This document shows, in pieces, positions 16,938 through 24,477 of a DNA stretch of 64,000 nucleotides; within the stretch, counting starts at the first letter, position 1, and each line of letters begins with the position of its first letter. Both the position numbers and the translations under genes were made by a program. The notes beneath the pieces are model-generated. The model saw nothing but the letters and a program-made list of their open reading frames with translations. It was not told the DNA's origin and did no database searches. The DNA is from Candidatus Obscuribacter sp. (GTDB taxonomy: Bacteria; Cyanobacteriota; Vampirovibrionia; Obscuribacterales; Obscuribacteraceae), in NCBI GenBank assembly GCA_016718315.1, contig JADKDV010000003.1:806001-870000 (forward strand), read 5' to 3'.

Positions 16938-18290
16938 ATGAATCTTTCGCAAAAACTCAAAGGTCAAAATTTTCATTTCTCTTCAATCAAAGAAGTTCTG
17001 GCTAAGGCCAATGAAGAGAAGTCAGGAGATAGGCTCGCTGGTCTTGCTGCTAATTCAGCGTTAGAACGTATCGCAGCCAAGTCAGTGCTTGCCCAGCTCA
17101 CTCTTGCTAATCTGCGCGAGGAGCCAGTTGTACCTATTGAGAGCGATGAGGTAAGCCGTCTCGTTGATGCCGCGATTGATGAGCAAGTTTATGCGCGCAT
17201 CAAAAATTGGACTTGTGCTGAGCTGAGAGAATTTTTGCTGGATGACAAAAATACTTCAGCTGATATCAACGAAATTAGACCTGCTTTGACTGGTGAAATG
17301 GCCGCTGCTGTTTGTAAGCTCATGTCGAATATGGATCTTGTGCTTGCCGCTAAAAGATGTCCCGTTGTCGTAAAACGAGCATCAACACTGGGTTTGCCTG
17401 GGCGTATTGCTTCTCGGTTACAACCCAATCATCCAGCAGATGGCCTGGCTGGCATTACTGCTTCGATTATGGAAGGACTCTCTTATGGAGTCGGCGATGC
17501 TGTGATTGGCATCAATCCTGTTTTTGATAGTGCCGAAACTGTCGCTCGCCTTCTGGATGAGACTGACAAGATTATTCAAAAATATGAGATACCGACACAA
17601 AACTGTGTGCTCTCACACATCACCACTCAAATAAAGGCAGTACAAAACGGAGCAAGAGCCGGACTTTTATTTCAGAGTATTGCTGGCACCGAAGCTGGTA
17701 ATCGCTCCTTTGGTATCGACAGCGCACTAATTGAGTCCGCTGTAGAGCTGGGCAAAAAACAAAATAGCGATGGTGAGCGCTTCATGTATTTTGAGACAGG
17801 TCAGGGTTCAGAACTGAGTAGCGCTACCCATAACGGTGCTGATCAAGTAACTCTGGAGGCTCGCTGTTATGCTTTTGCCAGATTGTACGAACCATTTCTT
17901 GTAAATGATGTTGTTGGTTTTATCGGACCAGAATATTTATTTGACGGTAAGCAGATGATTCGAGCTGGACTTGAAGATCACTTTATGGGCAAGTTGCTCG
18001 GTCTGCCAATGGGTATTGATGCTTGCTACACCAATCACATGAACTCAGATCAAAACGATCTAGAAAATCTCACCATCTTACTCACTGCTTCTGGCGTTAA
18101 TTATTTTATGGGCTTGCCCATGGGTGATGATGTCATGCTCTCTTATCAGTCCACTAGCTTTCATGACATTGCCAGTTTAAGAGAAGTATTTGGTCTTAGA
18201 CCTGCGCCTGAATTTGAAGCCTGGTTGAGTGAAAGAGGGCTCTACCATGACGGTCATTTAACTGCGCGTGCCGGTCAGTCTTTGCTTTAA
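16938..18290 (+). CDS. eutB: ethanolamine ammonia-lyase large subunit EutB
   Basis: A 450-residue catalytic chain with a TIM-barrel active site for radical deamination of ethanolamine. The substrate/cobalamin segments GLSYGVGDAVIGINPV (about residue 180), FYLF-like YFETGQGSELSS (about residue 278) and PMGIDACYTNHMNSDQND (about residue 355) are all present. Length equals the family norm. The ATG at 16938 is used, and a TTG two codons upstream is also possible. Neither has a clear ribosome site, so translation may be leaderless from the short divergent promoter region. Its stop overlaps the stop of the convergent cyclophilin gene. Confidence 0.95.
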   Translation: MNLSQKLKGQNFHFSSIKEVLAKANEEKSGDRLAGLAANSALERIAAKSVLAQLTLANLREEPVVPIESDEVSRLVDAAIDEQVYARIKNWTCAELREFLLDDKNTSADINEIRPALTGEMAAAVCKLMSNMDLVLAAKRCPVVVKRASTLGLPGRIASRLQPNHPADGLAGITASIMEGLSYGVGDAVIGINPVFDSAETVARLLDETDKIIQKYEIPTQNCVLSHITTQIKAVQNGARAGLLFQSIAGTEAGNRSFGIDSALIESAVELGKKQNSDGERFMYFETGQGSELSSATHNGADQVTLEARCYAFARLYEPFLVNDVVGFIGPEYLFDGKQMIRAGLEDHFMGKLLGLPMGIDACYTNHMNSDQNDLENLTILLTASGVNYFMGLPMGDDVMLSYQSTSFHDIASLREVFGLRPAPEFEAWLSERGLYHDGHLTARAGQSLL

Positions 18291-18937
18291 AATCCACTCG
18301 ATGTATCAGAGGTTGAGGCATTGCCGCCGCTACTTGAGCCGCTCGATCTATCGCCATTGTTATCTTGCGGTCTTGATTCGGATGAGCTATTTGCATTGCG
18401 CTGAACTGGTTCGTCGACATGAGCTGAGATGATGCGATCGCCAATGCCAATGCTATAGACAGTATTGAGTCCGCCCACCACCATGCCAAAGACAGCGTAC
18501 TGTCCATTGAGAGATGGTTTGGCCTGTTTGAGAATGTAAAACTGGCAGCTTGCCGAATCAGGATTGGCGCTGCGGGCCATCGCCACCATGCCGGGCTGTC
18601 CATGGCCCAGTCGTGGACTTACCTCGAGAGGCACGTAACGCACCTGACCGGTCGCTGGGTCGACGAAATTGCCTCTACCGTTACCGTAAGGACAGCCGCC
18701 TTGAATGAGCCAGCCTTCGACGCGGTGAAAGGTCTTGCCGTTGTAATAACCACGAGAGACGAGGTCTAAAAAATTGTTGGCTGTATTGGGGGTGAAGCGC
18801 CTGAAAACACGAATGGCAATTGGACCTTTTGTTGTTTCCATAAGCACAACAGGATCAGCGCCCTGCGAATTTGCCGGAGCAATTGCCAGGACTGAGGCAG
18901 CAATTCCAGTCAGTACTAAATTGAGCGTTCTTTTCAT
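18287..18937 (-). CDS. secreted cyclophilin-type peptidyl-prolyl isomerase with a Ser/Gly tail
   Basis: A 216-residue periplasmic or exported PPIase. A signal peptide (residues 1-24, ending APANSQG) precedes the cyclophilin domain with FHRVEGWLIQGGCPYGNG and SCQFYILKQAKPSLNGQYAVFG. The usual catalytic motif FHRV-x-x-x-x-IQGG is intact. After residue 180 comes a disordered Ser/Gly/Asn tail of about 36 residues absent from the two other cyclophilins in this window. It is convergent with eutB, sharing bases of the stop codons, and no terminator separates them. Confidence 0.92.
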   Translation of the reverse strand: MKRTLNLVLTGIAASVLAIAPANSQGADPVVLMETTKGPIAIRVFRRFTPNTANNFLDLVSRGYYNGKTFHRVEGWLIQGGCPYGNGRGNFVDPATGQVRYVPLEVSPRLGHGQPGMVAMARSANPDSASCQFYILKQAKPSLNGQYAVFGMVVGGLNTVYSIGIGDRIISAHVDEPVQRNANSSSESRPQDNNGDRSSGSSSGGNASTSDTSSGF

Positions 18938-19104
18938 CAGCCCTCCAGTTTTTAGATCTAGCCCAATTTTTCATTTATTAAACGTGGATAGCCCTGTGTA
19001 TATACTCGGAGGTTTTAATCCTGTCCTAAAGGGAACATGTCTGCCAAAGGCCTTTAACATTTAGTGTTAGGTAAAGGTCGTACTCAGATTGAAAGGTGGC
19101 AACA

Positions 19105-20094
19105 ATGGCTCTTTATGCGGATCTTCACAGGCATTTGGGTGGAGCGCTGCATCCGCGAATCATCTACAAATTTTTGCAGCGCCAGGATCACAAAGTGCTC
19201 AGTTACTTTCCTGACTATGACGGTTTTTATAGCTGGTTTACCCGGCCGTGTCGTACCCTCGAAGAATTCGTCAAAATTCACTCGCTTGTTGAGGAACTGC
19301 AGAGCCTCGAGCATCTTCCTTATTTTTGTCTGCGACTCTGTCGCGGTGCCTATACCTTCGAAAACCTGCAGTATTTAGAGCTTCGTTACAATCCCTATTT
19401 TCGTACTGATCATGATCTTGCTCCCGCTAAAAGATTGGGTCAGATGAATTTGATTGTTGAAGTTATCACCGCCAACTTGCGTCCAGCGGAGTGGCCAATC
19501 ACTGTAAAACAGATTCTCTGCTTCGATAGAAGACTGCCCAAGTCCATAAATGAAGCCATTCTAAAAGTGGCCCAGGACAATATCGGACCGGTAGTTGGAG
19601 TTGACCTGGCTGGTCCTGAAATAAATACTGAGAAGACGGAAGAGTGGATCAAGCTCATGAGTAAGGCCAGAGCGAGTGGTCTCAAGACAACTTGTCACCT
19701 TGGTGAGACAAGTGTCGATAACGTTGATCCCCGCTTCTTTACAGTGCTTGATCGCATTGGTCACGGCATACACATACCGCTTGCTAAACCTGAATATTTA
19801 AAAGACCTGGCAAAAAGGCAAATCACTCTTGAAGTATGTCCGACCAGTTACAGGCAGACTGGAGTGCTCAAAGATTTTGGAGATTTGCGAACAGTCTTTG
19901 CGCGCTGTCGCGATGCCGGAGTGGCTGTGGCTGTTTGCACCGATAACCCCGGTCGTAATCCTGCGCCTTGTACTTTGCCCGGCGAATATGAACGATTGAT
20001 CGATCATGACGTAATCGACTTTGGGGAACTCAAAGAAATTCAAAACGAAGGATTTAGATCTGCCTTTGGCTTTGTCGGTGGCGCGCGAAACTAG
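19105..20094 (+). CDS. adenosine deaminase family metal-dependent hydrolase
   Basis: A 329-residue TIM-barrel deaminase, probably acting on adenosine or a modified nucleoside. Zinc ligands fit the family: DLHRHLGGAL at the N-terminus, TCHLGETS (about residue 200), RIGHGIHI and CTDNPGRNP with the last Asp. EVCPTSYRQTG replaces the usual CPxSN motif, so substrate preference may differ from canonical adenosine deaminase. The ATG at 19105 is preferred because AGGTGG lies 5 nt upstream; the in-frame GTG at 19096 overlaps that site. It is monocistronic with a strong terminator 49 nt after the stop. Confidence 0.85.
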   Translation: MALYADLHRHLGGALHPRIIYKFLQRQDHKVLSYFPDYDGFYSWFTRPCRTLEEFVKIHSLVEELQSLEHLPYFCLRLCRGAYTFENLQYLELRYNPYFRTDHDLAPAKRLGQMNLIVEVITANLRPAEWPITVKQILCFDRRLPKSINEAILKVAQDNIGPVVGVDLAGPEINTEKTEEWIKLMSKARASGLKTTCHLGETSVDNVDPRFFTVLDRIGHGIHIPLAKPEYLKDLAKRQITLEVCPTSYRQTGVLKDFGDLRTVFARCRDAGVAVAVCTDNPGRNPAPCTLPGEYERLIDHDVIDFGELKEIQNEGFRSAFGFVGGARN

Positions 20095-20142
20095 TTCTAA
20101 GCGCGTGAAAGCCTGTCTTCATCCAGTTTGTATTCAGTTTCA

Positions 20143-20176
20143 AGAGAGCGGCTCAACGGTCGCTCTCTTCTTTTTT
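20143..20176 (+). terminator. terminator of the adenosine-deaminase-like gene
   Basis: A perfect 8-bp stem (AGAGAGCG with CGCTCTCT) around a 10-nt loop, followed by TCTTTTTT. Confidence 0.93.
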
Positions 20177-20545
20177 GGATATTCAATTGGGGTCATAGGC
20201 CCCCGGCTCAAAAAAATTCGTAGCATTTTGAAAAAAAACTTTTGCCAGGATCTTGTCCTTAAAATCGATAGAGTGGTGTCTTTGTACTCTCTCGAAATGC
20301 TGATGATAAGCCAATTTCAAAATGGTATTGCGTGTGGTGATAAGAATTCAGTGTGCCCGGTTGGTAAGATTTCTAAAAGTTGCTTCTGTATTTTCTATTG
20401 CAATTTATTGAATTCGAATGTACTCTATGGCTCGTGTGGTGTGACAGAAAAAGGGCGGCACCAAAAACAGTGACTGCTCTTTAAAAAAAACGGTGGTGGT
20501 TAGTAGAAAAGGACAGCGACAAATCGGTCGCTTATTTAAAAGACA
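20177..20545. other. intergenic stretch without a supported gene
   Basis: About 370 nt after the terminator and before the palindrome upstream of the histone-like gene. A plus-strand open frame across it has no family resemblance, no ribosome site and runs through the terminator. I see no tRNA, riboswitch or insertion-sequence feature. The AT-rich end may contain the promoter of the next gene. Confidence 0.4.
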
Positions 20546-20561
20546 ATCCTATATATAGGAT
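20546..20561. promoter_or_regulatory. perfect 16-bp palindrome upstream of the histone-like gene
   Basis: ATCCTATATATAGGAT reads identically on both strands, 124 nt before the ATG. It could be an operator for a dimeric regulator, or overlap the promoter because its centre is TATATA. It is flanked on both sides by copies of ACAAA(A)TCGGT (near 20518 and 20570). Confidence 0.45.
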
Positions 20562-20684
20562 GCGATTCCACAAAATCGGTTTTTCGAATAACTATAGAGA
20601 GTCCTCTACTTCAATTAAAAACAAATGGGCATTGTCTGTCTGTTTGTGACTGCTGCCGTGTTGAATACTAAGGGAGGATAATTA

Positions 20685-21300
20685 ATGGCAACTAAGCCTG
20701 CAAAGAAGAAGAAAGCAACATCCAAGAGAACAAATCCGGCTGTTGCTGCAGAAGAAACAACAGCAGCGGCTAAACCAAAGAAAGCCGCTAAGAAAACTGT
20801 TCGCAAAACTGCTGCTAAAAAAGCTGCTCCTAAAAAAGCTGCTGCCAAAAAGACTGTAGCTAAAAAAGCTGCTCCTAAAAAAGCCGCTGCCAAAAAGACA
20901 GTAGCCAAAAAGGCTGCTCCTAAAAAAGCTGCTGCCAAAAAGACCGTAGCTAAAAAGGCTGCTCCTAAAAAAGCCGTTGCTAAAAAGACTGTAGCTAAAA
21001 AGACAACCGCCAAAAAGACAGTAGCCAAAAAGGCTGCTCCTAAAAAAGCCGCTGTCAAAAAGACTGTAGCCAAAAAGGCTGCTCCTAAAAAAGCTGCTTG
21101 CCAAAAAGACCGTAGCTAAAAAGACCGTAGCTAAAAAATCAGTCGCCAAAAAGACAGTAGCCAAAAAGGCTGCTCCTAAAAAAGCTGCTGCCAAAAAAGC
21201 TGTAGGCGCCAAAAAGAAGCCAGCCGCTAAGCGCGCTACCAAGCGTACTAAACCGGTTGCAGCTGCAACAAATACTGGTTCAGAATCAAGCGAAGGTTAA
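20685..21300 (+). CDS. histone H1-like Lys/Ala-rich DNA-binding protein, with a frame break
   Basis: A basic low-complexity protein built of KKAAPKKAAAKKTVA-type repeats (period about 15 residues), resembling bacterial H1-like and AlgP-like proteins that bind DNA and compact the nucleoid. The ATG has an excellent ribosome site (GGGAGGATAATTA). Frame 1 runs to a TAG at 21117-21119. However, the same repeat continues in the next frame to the TAA at 21298-21300, ending KPVAAATNTGSESSEG. A single extra T at 21098/21099 (GCTGCTTGCC where other repeats have GCTGCTGCC) explains the switch. With it removed the product is 204 residues. It may be a sequencing error, a real mutation or, less likely, programmed frameshifting. 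Confidence 0.8.
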
Positions 21301-21330
21301 TTTCGGGTTCTTTATCAATCGATAAATAAG

Positions 21331-21358
21331 AAATCTCCCGCCTATAGCGGGAGATTTT
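21331..21358. terminator. bidirectional terminator overlapping the end of the esterase gene
   Basis: AAATCTCCCGC and GCGGGAGATTT form a perfect 11-bp stem with the loop CTATA, flanked by T-rich and A-rich runs. It serves the histone-like gene. Its right arm also encodes the last residues of the minus-strand hydrolase, whose stop codon lies in the loop. Confidence 0.9.
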
Positions 21359-22028
21359 CTTTTAGCACTGTCTCTGGTGCTATGGTCTGGCGTGACTTCT
21401 GCCAGATTTGAGGCAAACTTGTGACCAGCTCATGGTTGTCCTCAAGTTTTATTAGTTCAACACCCGGGTTGTTTGACTGCACAGCCGCACTGTTGTCATA
21501 CGGTACTGTCTGATCGTCTATGCCGTGAAAGATCAATGCTCGATTTTTCAATTTGATCTCTTCTGGTCTACTCATCGCCAGTGGATGTTTTTCCAGGTCA
21601 CGTACAAATTCATACGAAAGTGGTGCTTCTCGACCAAGTGCATAGTGCATAAAATTTCGGCTGCCATTTTTTTGCCAGGTAGCTAATGCATCGGCACTAC
21701 CAAGAAATAGTGGCCAGCGACTGGTGATACCAAATCCTGGTGCAAGCAAAATAAGTGCGCTCACATCTAGATATTGCTCTGCCAGAATAGTGGCCAACAA
21801 ACCACCCATGCTGGAACCAATCAGCACCAATTTTTTGGCATTGAGTTTTTGCGCACAACTAAGAGCAGTGCTTATCTGATGAGATAGCGTCATGCTAAAA
21901 AAGTCTGGTTGATTGAGATCTGGTACTGCGCAGTCGATACCAGCTTGGCTCAACTGAGATGCAAAATAGACAGCCTTTTTGCTTTGGGGACCAGAGGCAA
22001 ATCCATGCAGATAAAGGACTTTTGTCAC
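21342..22028 (-). CDS. YqiA/YcfP-like alpha/beta hydrolase (putative esterase)
   Basis: A 228-residue alpha/beta hydrolase of the YqiA-like esterase group. The N-terminus VLYLHGFASGPQSKKA carries the oxyanion HGF motif. The nucleophile elbow GSSMGG is at about residue 73, the acid lies in FHGIDDQTVPYDNS and the histidine in LEDNHELV. The order and spacing fit the family. The natural substrate is unknown. Translation begins inside the last four bases of the upstream gene (22025-22028), so the two are coupled. The stop codon lies inside a terminator hairpin. Confidence 0.85.
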   Translation of the reverse strand: MTKVLYLHGFASGPQSKKAVYFASQLSQAGIDCAVPDLNQPDFFSMTLSHQISTALSCAQKLNAKKLVLIGSSMGGLLATILAEQYLDVSALILLAPGFGITSRWPLFLGSADALATWQKNGSRNFMHYALGREAPLSYEFVRDLEKHPLAMSRPEEIKLKNRALIFHGIDDQTVPYDNSAAVQSNNPGVELIKLEDNHELVTSLPQIWQKSRQTIAPETVLKENLPL

Positions 22029-22639
22029 GGCACGCTATTTACAGAAGTGGTCGATCCGACAAAGCCATACCAGGGATTGCTATTGATCAAACTAGTCAAT
22101 TGCAATTCAAGAGATTCTTTATCGCCAGCATCGGCTTTGGTAATAAGCAGTTTGCCGGGTGCTGAATAAAAGGCAAAAACCCAGACTCTACCCTTGTCTT
22201 CCAGGCAACAGATCCACTGATGAAAATCTGGTGGTTGAATCAGGTAATAGGCAAAGGCACCAATTTCGCCTTGCTTAAAAAACTTGTCGAGTGAATCTGT
22301 CCACTCTGGTTTGTCCATCAAATATAAAGTCTGTCTCGGTAGACCACCGCTGAGTATCTGGGTGGCATTGGCAAGTTTGGTCATATCAGCCCAGACAGTC
22401 GGCAGATAGAGATAAAGAGTGCCACCAACGTCGCGAGTAAAATCTAGCGGACGCAAACTCCAATCTGGAGTCTGGCTTGAATGTATATAGTTGTCAAAAG
22501 TAAAGCTCTCCGAGGTTGTGCCCAGCTTATTAGCCAGTGACGGAGTACAGGCTTCTATTGTGGTCTCGGGAAAACGATTATTTACCACCCAGTCTCTGAG
22601 GAGCTGCTGGAAATATGTGCCCACTGTTGTCTGAGACAT
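22025..22639 (-). CDS. hypothetical cytosolic protein coupled to the esterase
   Basis: Not recognised. The 204-residue product has no signal peptide or membrane helix. It is rich in aromatic residues in its second half (FAYYLIQPPDFHQWICCLED, WVFAFYSAPGKLLITKA), suggesting a compact alpha/beta fold. The final ATGA-type overlap with the downstream esterase implies a joint function. It starts at ATG 22639, about 100 nt from the divergent small Cys-rich peptide gene, with which it shares the intergenic region. Confidence 0.65.
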   Translation of the reverse strand: MSQTTVGTYFQQLLRDWVVNNRFPETTIEACTPSLANKLGTTSESFTFDNYIHSSQTPDWSLRPLDFTRDVGGTLYLYLPTVWADMTKLANATQILSGGLPRQTLYLMDKPEWTDSLDKFFKQGEIGAFAYYLIQPPDFHQWICCLEDKGRVWVFAFYSAPGKLLITKADAGDKESLELQLTSLINSNPWYGFVGSTTSVNSVP

Positions 22640-22694
22640 CTAACTTGTAACCCTTGGAATCGCTGCCTGAAGTAATCCTTTAAAGCTTACAGGA

Positions 22695-22713
22695 TATTAT
22701 GTGAGCCATAATA
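22695..22713. promoter_or_regulatory. inverted repeat upstream of the MNIO/RiPP locus
   Basis: TATTATG and CATAATA form perfect 7-bp arms around a 5-nt spacer (TGAGC). The element lies 28 nt before the first peptide gene and 55 nt from the divergent gene start. The position suits an operator controlling the locus. The regulator is unknown. Confidence 0.45.
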
Positions 22714-22741
22714 ACAACCTTAGTTATATGGAGATATTTCT

Positions 22742-23011
22742 ATGAAGAGAATTACCAAAATCGAAGCTGCTTCACTGCTTTTAGTTTTGGGTCTGACGTC
22801 TTCACCTCTTATGGTGGAAGCCAAAGAAGATGCTGCCAAAGCAAAAACTGACGCCAAAGAAACCAAAAAAGCAGTAAAACAGGGCAAAGATTCAGCCTGC
22901 GGCGAAGGAAGTTGCGGCACCGATGAAAAAGGAGCTAAAGCTGCCAAGAAAGCCCATGACAAGTCGGCTGATAAAAAAGAGTCTGGCGAATCTAAGCCTA
23001 AAACGAAATAA
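22742..23011 (+). CDS. small secreted Lys-rich peptide with a CGEGSCG motif, putative RiPP precursor
   Basis: An 89-residue peptide. It has a signal sequence of about 27 residues (KIEAASLLLVLGLTSSPLMVEA), then a Lys/Ala/Asp-rich body with just two cysteines (C53, C58) in the motif ACGEGSCG. EG-x-CG motifs are the modified sites in HvfA-type precursors of DUF692 (MNIO) enzymes, and an MNIO gene lies 600 bp downstream. I infer it is a single-core companion of the next gene, not a structural protein. GGAG precedes the ATG by 8 nt. It might instead be an ordinary secreted low-complexity protein. Confidence 0.65.
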   Translation: MKRITKIEAASLLLVLGLTSSPLMVEAKEDAAKAKTDAKETKKAVKQGKDSACGEGSCGTDEKGAKAAKKAHDKSADKKESGESKPKTK

Positions 23012-23173
23012 CTATTAAGAAGTTTTGCGTATGTAAGGCGGTAGTAGGCTAGGATCTAGCAAATTTTACATGGGGATAACAAGCTCAGCAGGTAGTTTTA
23101 ATCCATCTGCCCTAGCATGAGTTCCACATTGCCCCAAAGGCAAATTCGTAATTCACAGATTCTGGAGGTCAAA

Positions 23174-23545
23174 ATGCAGAAGACTCAATTGGCAGCAGCG
23201 CTCGTAGCTGTTCTAGGTCTTTCACTCAACGGCATGGCACGCGCAGCCGATAACACTGAGACTACTGAAAAGACTGAAGTAAAGACCGAGAAAAAGGTCA
23301 AAATGGACAAAAAAGAGTGCAAGAAAGAGTGCAAGAAAGATAAAAAAGGCAAAGAAGGATCTTGCAAAGCCAAAGCCGATGAAAAAGGCAAAGAAGGATC
23401 TTGCAAAGCCAAAGCCGATGAAAAAGGCAAAGAAGGATCTTGCAAAGCCAAAGCCGATGAAAAAGGCAAAGAAGGCTCCTGCAAAGCTAAAGCCGACGAA
23501 AAAGGCAAAGAAGGCTCCTGCAAGACCAAAGAAGAGTCCAAGTAA
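23174..23545 (+). CDS. secreted multi-core RiPP precursor candidate with five EGSC repeats
   Basis: A 123-residue peptide from the ATG at 23174, preceded by a near-ideal GGAGG (23164-23168). The signal peptide MQKTQLAAALVAVLGLSLNG ends at ARA-AD. An acidic/Lys-rich linker carries KKECKKEC, then the 13-residue unit KGKEGSCKAKADE occurs four times plus a fifth ending KTKEESK. The seven cysteines are C49, C53, C64, C77, C90, C103 and C116. Bufferin and HvfA precursors also have signal peptides and Cys-containing repeats, and are modified by the DUF692 enzyme encoded next door (51 nt downstream). The product would be a periplasmic metal-binding peptide; copper is the usual inference but unproven here. 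Confidence 0.75.
   Translation: MQKTQLAAALVAVLGLSLNGMARAADNTETTEKTEVKTEKKVKMDKKECKKECKKDKKGKEGSCKAKADEKGKEGSCKAKADEKGKEGSCKAKADEKGKEGSCKAKADEKGKEGSCKTKEESK
23345..23542 (+). repeat. five in-frame 39-bp tandem repeats in the precursor gene
   Basis: Units start at 23345, 23384, 23423, 23462 and 23501. The first three are nearly identical in DNA (GGATCTTGC core). The last two share synonymous changes (GGCTCCTGC), suggesting stepwise duplication. They encode the EGSC units, so this is not a CRISPR array. Confidence 0.95.
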
Positions 23546-23595
23546 GACCTGACAGTCTAGCCACTGGCTAATGCCGGCGGACCGGAGTGGTTGCG

Positions 23596-24477
23596 ATGAC
23601 GAGCAGTTTTTTGTCAAACAAAAAAAACTTTCCTTTTCTGGGCGTAGGCCTGGGTTTGAGGCGGGAGCTTGCTGATCAGACCATTTCCTGTCCTGCTGGC
23701 ATTGACTGGCTGGAACTTGTACCCGAAAACTACATGGCACTTGGTGGTCGCATCAAAGCCAGATTAGACGCCGCAAGAGCGAAATATCCTCTGGTCACGC
23801 ATGGTGTCAATCTTTCTATCGGTAGCACCGATGACTTGTGTTTTGACTACCTGCAAAAATTAGCCAATCTTTTAAATTACATCGATGCACCCTGGTGGAG
23901 CGACCATTTTTGTTTTACTTCCGCCGGTGGTGCTTATATGCACGACTTACTACCTGTGCCGCTCAATCTCACAGCTGCCAAACACATGGCGAGGCGCGCC
24001 AAAGAAGCGCAGAGTATTGTCGGTAGACCGCTTTTACTCGAGAATATCTCGTACTACATGGACATGCCAGGTAAAAGCATGGACGAGGCAGACTTTATCG
24101 GCGAAGTCCTGGAGCGTGCAGACATAGGACTCTTGCTCGACGTCAACAATATCTACGTCAACTCTATCAATCACAATTTTGATCCCTACAAATACCTTGA
24201 TCGTCTGCCGCTTGAGCGTGTTGTCCAGGTGCACATCGCCGGACACTCTCATGGCGAGGAAATGATCATCGATACTCACGGAGCGCCAGTAATTGAGCCG
24301 GTCTTTGAGCTGCTCGATTATCTTTTGACACATACTACTGTGCACGCCGTGATGCTCGAGCGGGATCAAAATTATCCTGAGTTTAAAGAAATACTGGCGG
24401 AGCTAGATCAAATCCGCAAAATCTGTGAGAAGCAACCAGTGCTTGCTAAAACTGCTCAAGCAGAGGCCATCGCCTGA
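23596..24477 (+). CDS. DUF692 family multinuclear non-heme iron oxidase (MNIO; BufB/HvfB/MbnB-like)
   Basis: A 293-residue TIM-barrel enzyme of the family that converts cysteines in precursor peptides to oxazolone/thioamide or related thiol-derived groups using two or three irons. Conserved metal-binding regions are visible in order: LELVPENYM, VTHGVNLSIGS, WWSDHFCFT, LLLENISYYMDMPG, LLDVNNIYVNS, VQVHIAGHS, IDTHGAPV and VMLERDQNYPE. The ATG at 23596 with GGAG 8 nt upstream is preferred to the GTG at 23587. Its stop overlaps the DUF2063 start by one base. Length and motifs look intact, so it should be active on the adjacent peptides. Confidence 0.93.
   Translation: MTSSFLSNKKNFPFLGVGLGLRRELADQTISCPAGIDWLELVPENYMALGGRIKARLDAARAKYPLVTHGVNLSIGSTDDLCFDYLQKLANLLNYIDAPWWSDHFCFTSAGGAYMHDLLPVPLNLTAAKHMARRAKEAQSIVGRPLLLENISYYMDMPGKSMDEADFIGEVLERADIGLLLDVNNIYVNSINHNFDPYKYLDRLPLERVVQVHIAGHSHGEEMIIDTHGAPVIEPVFELLDYLLTHTTVHAVMLERDQNYPEFKEILAELDQIRKICEKQPVLAKTAQAEAIA

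Noticed and set aside
20021..20473. Open frame of 150 codons after the adenosine-deaminase-like gene
   Set aside because: It begins inside that gene, passes through a strong terminator, has no ribosome site and no family resemblance.
20615..21242. Hydrophobic antisense frames across the Lys/Ala repeat gene
   Set aside because: Phe/Leu/Ala repeats are the expected antisense of AAA-rich Lys codons; the sense strand has the ribosome site and terminator.
23345..23542. CRISPR-like tandem array
   Set aside because: The 39-bp units are contiguous without spacers and lie in frame within a gene with a signal peptide.
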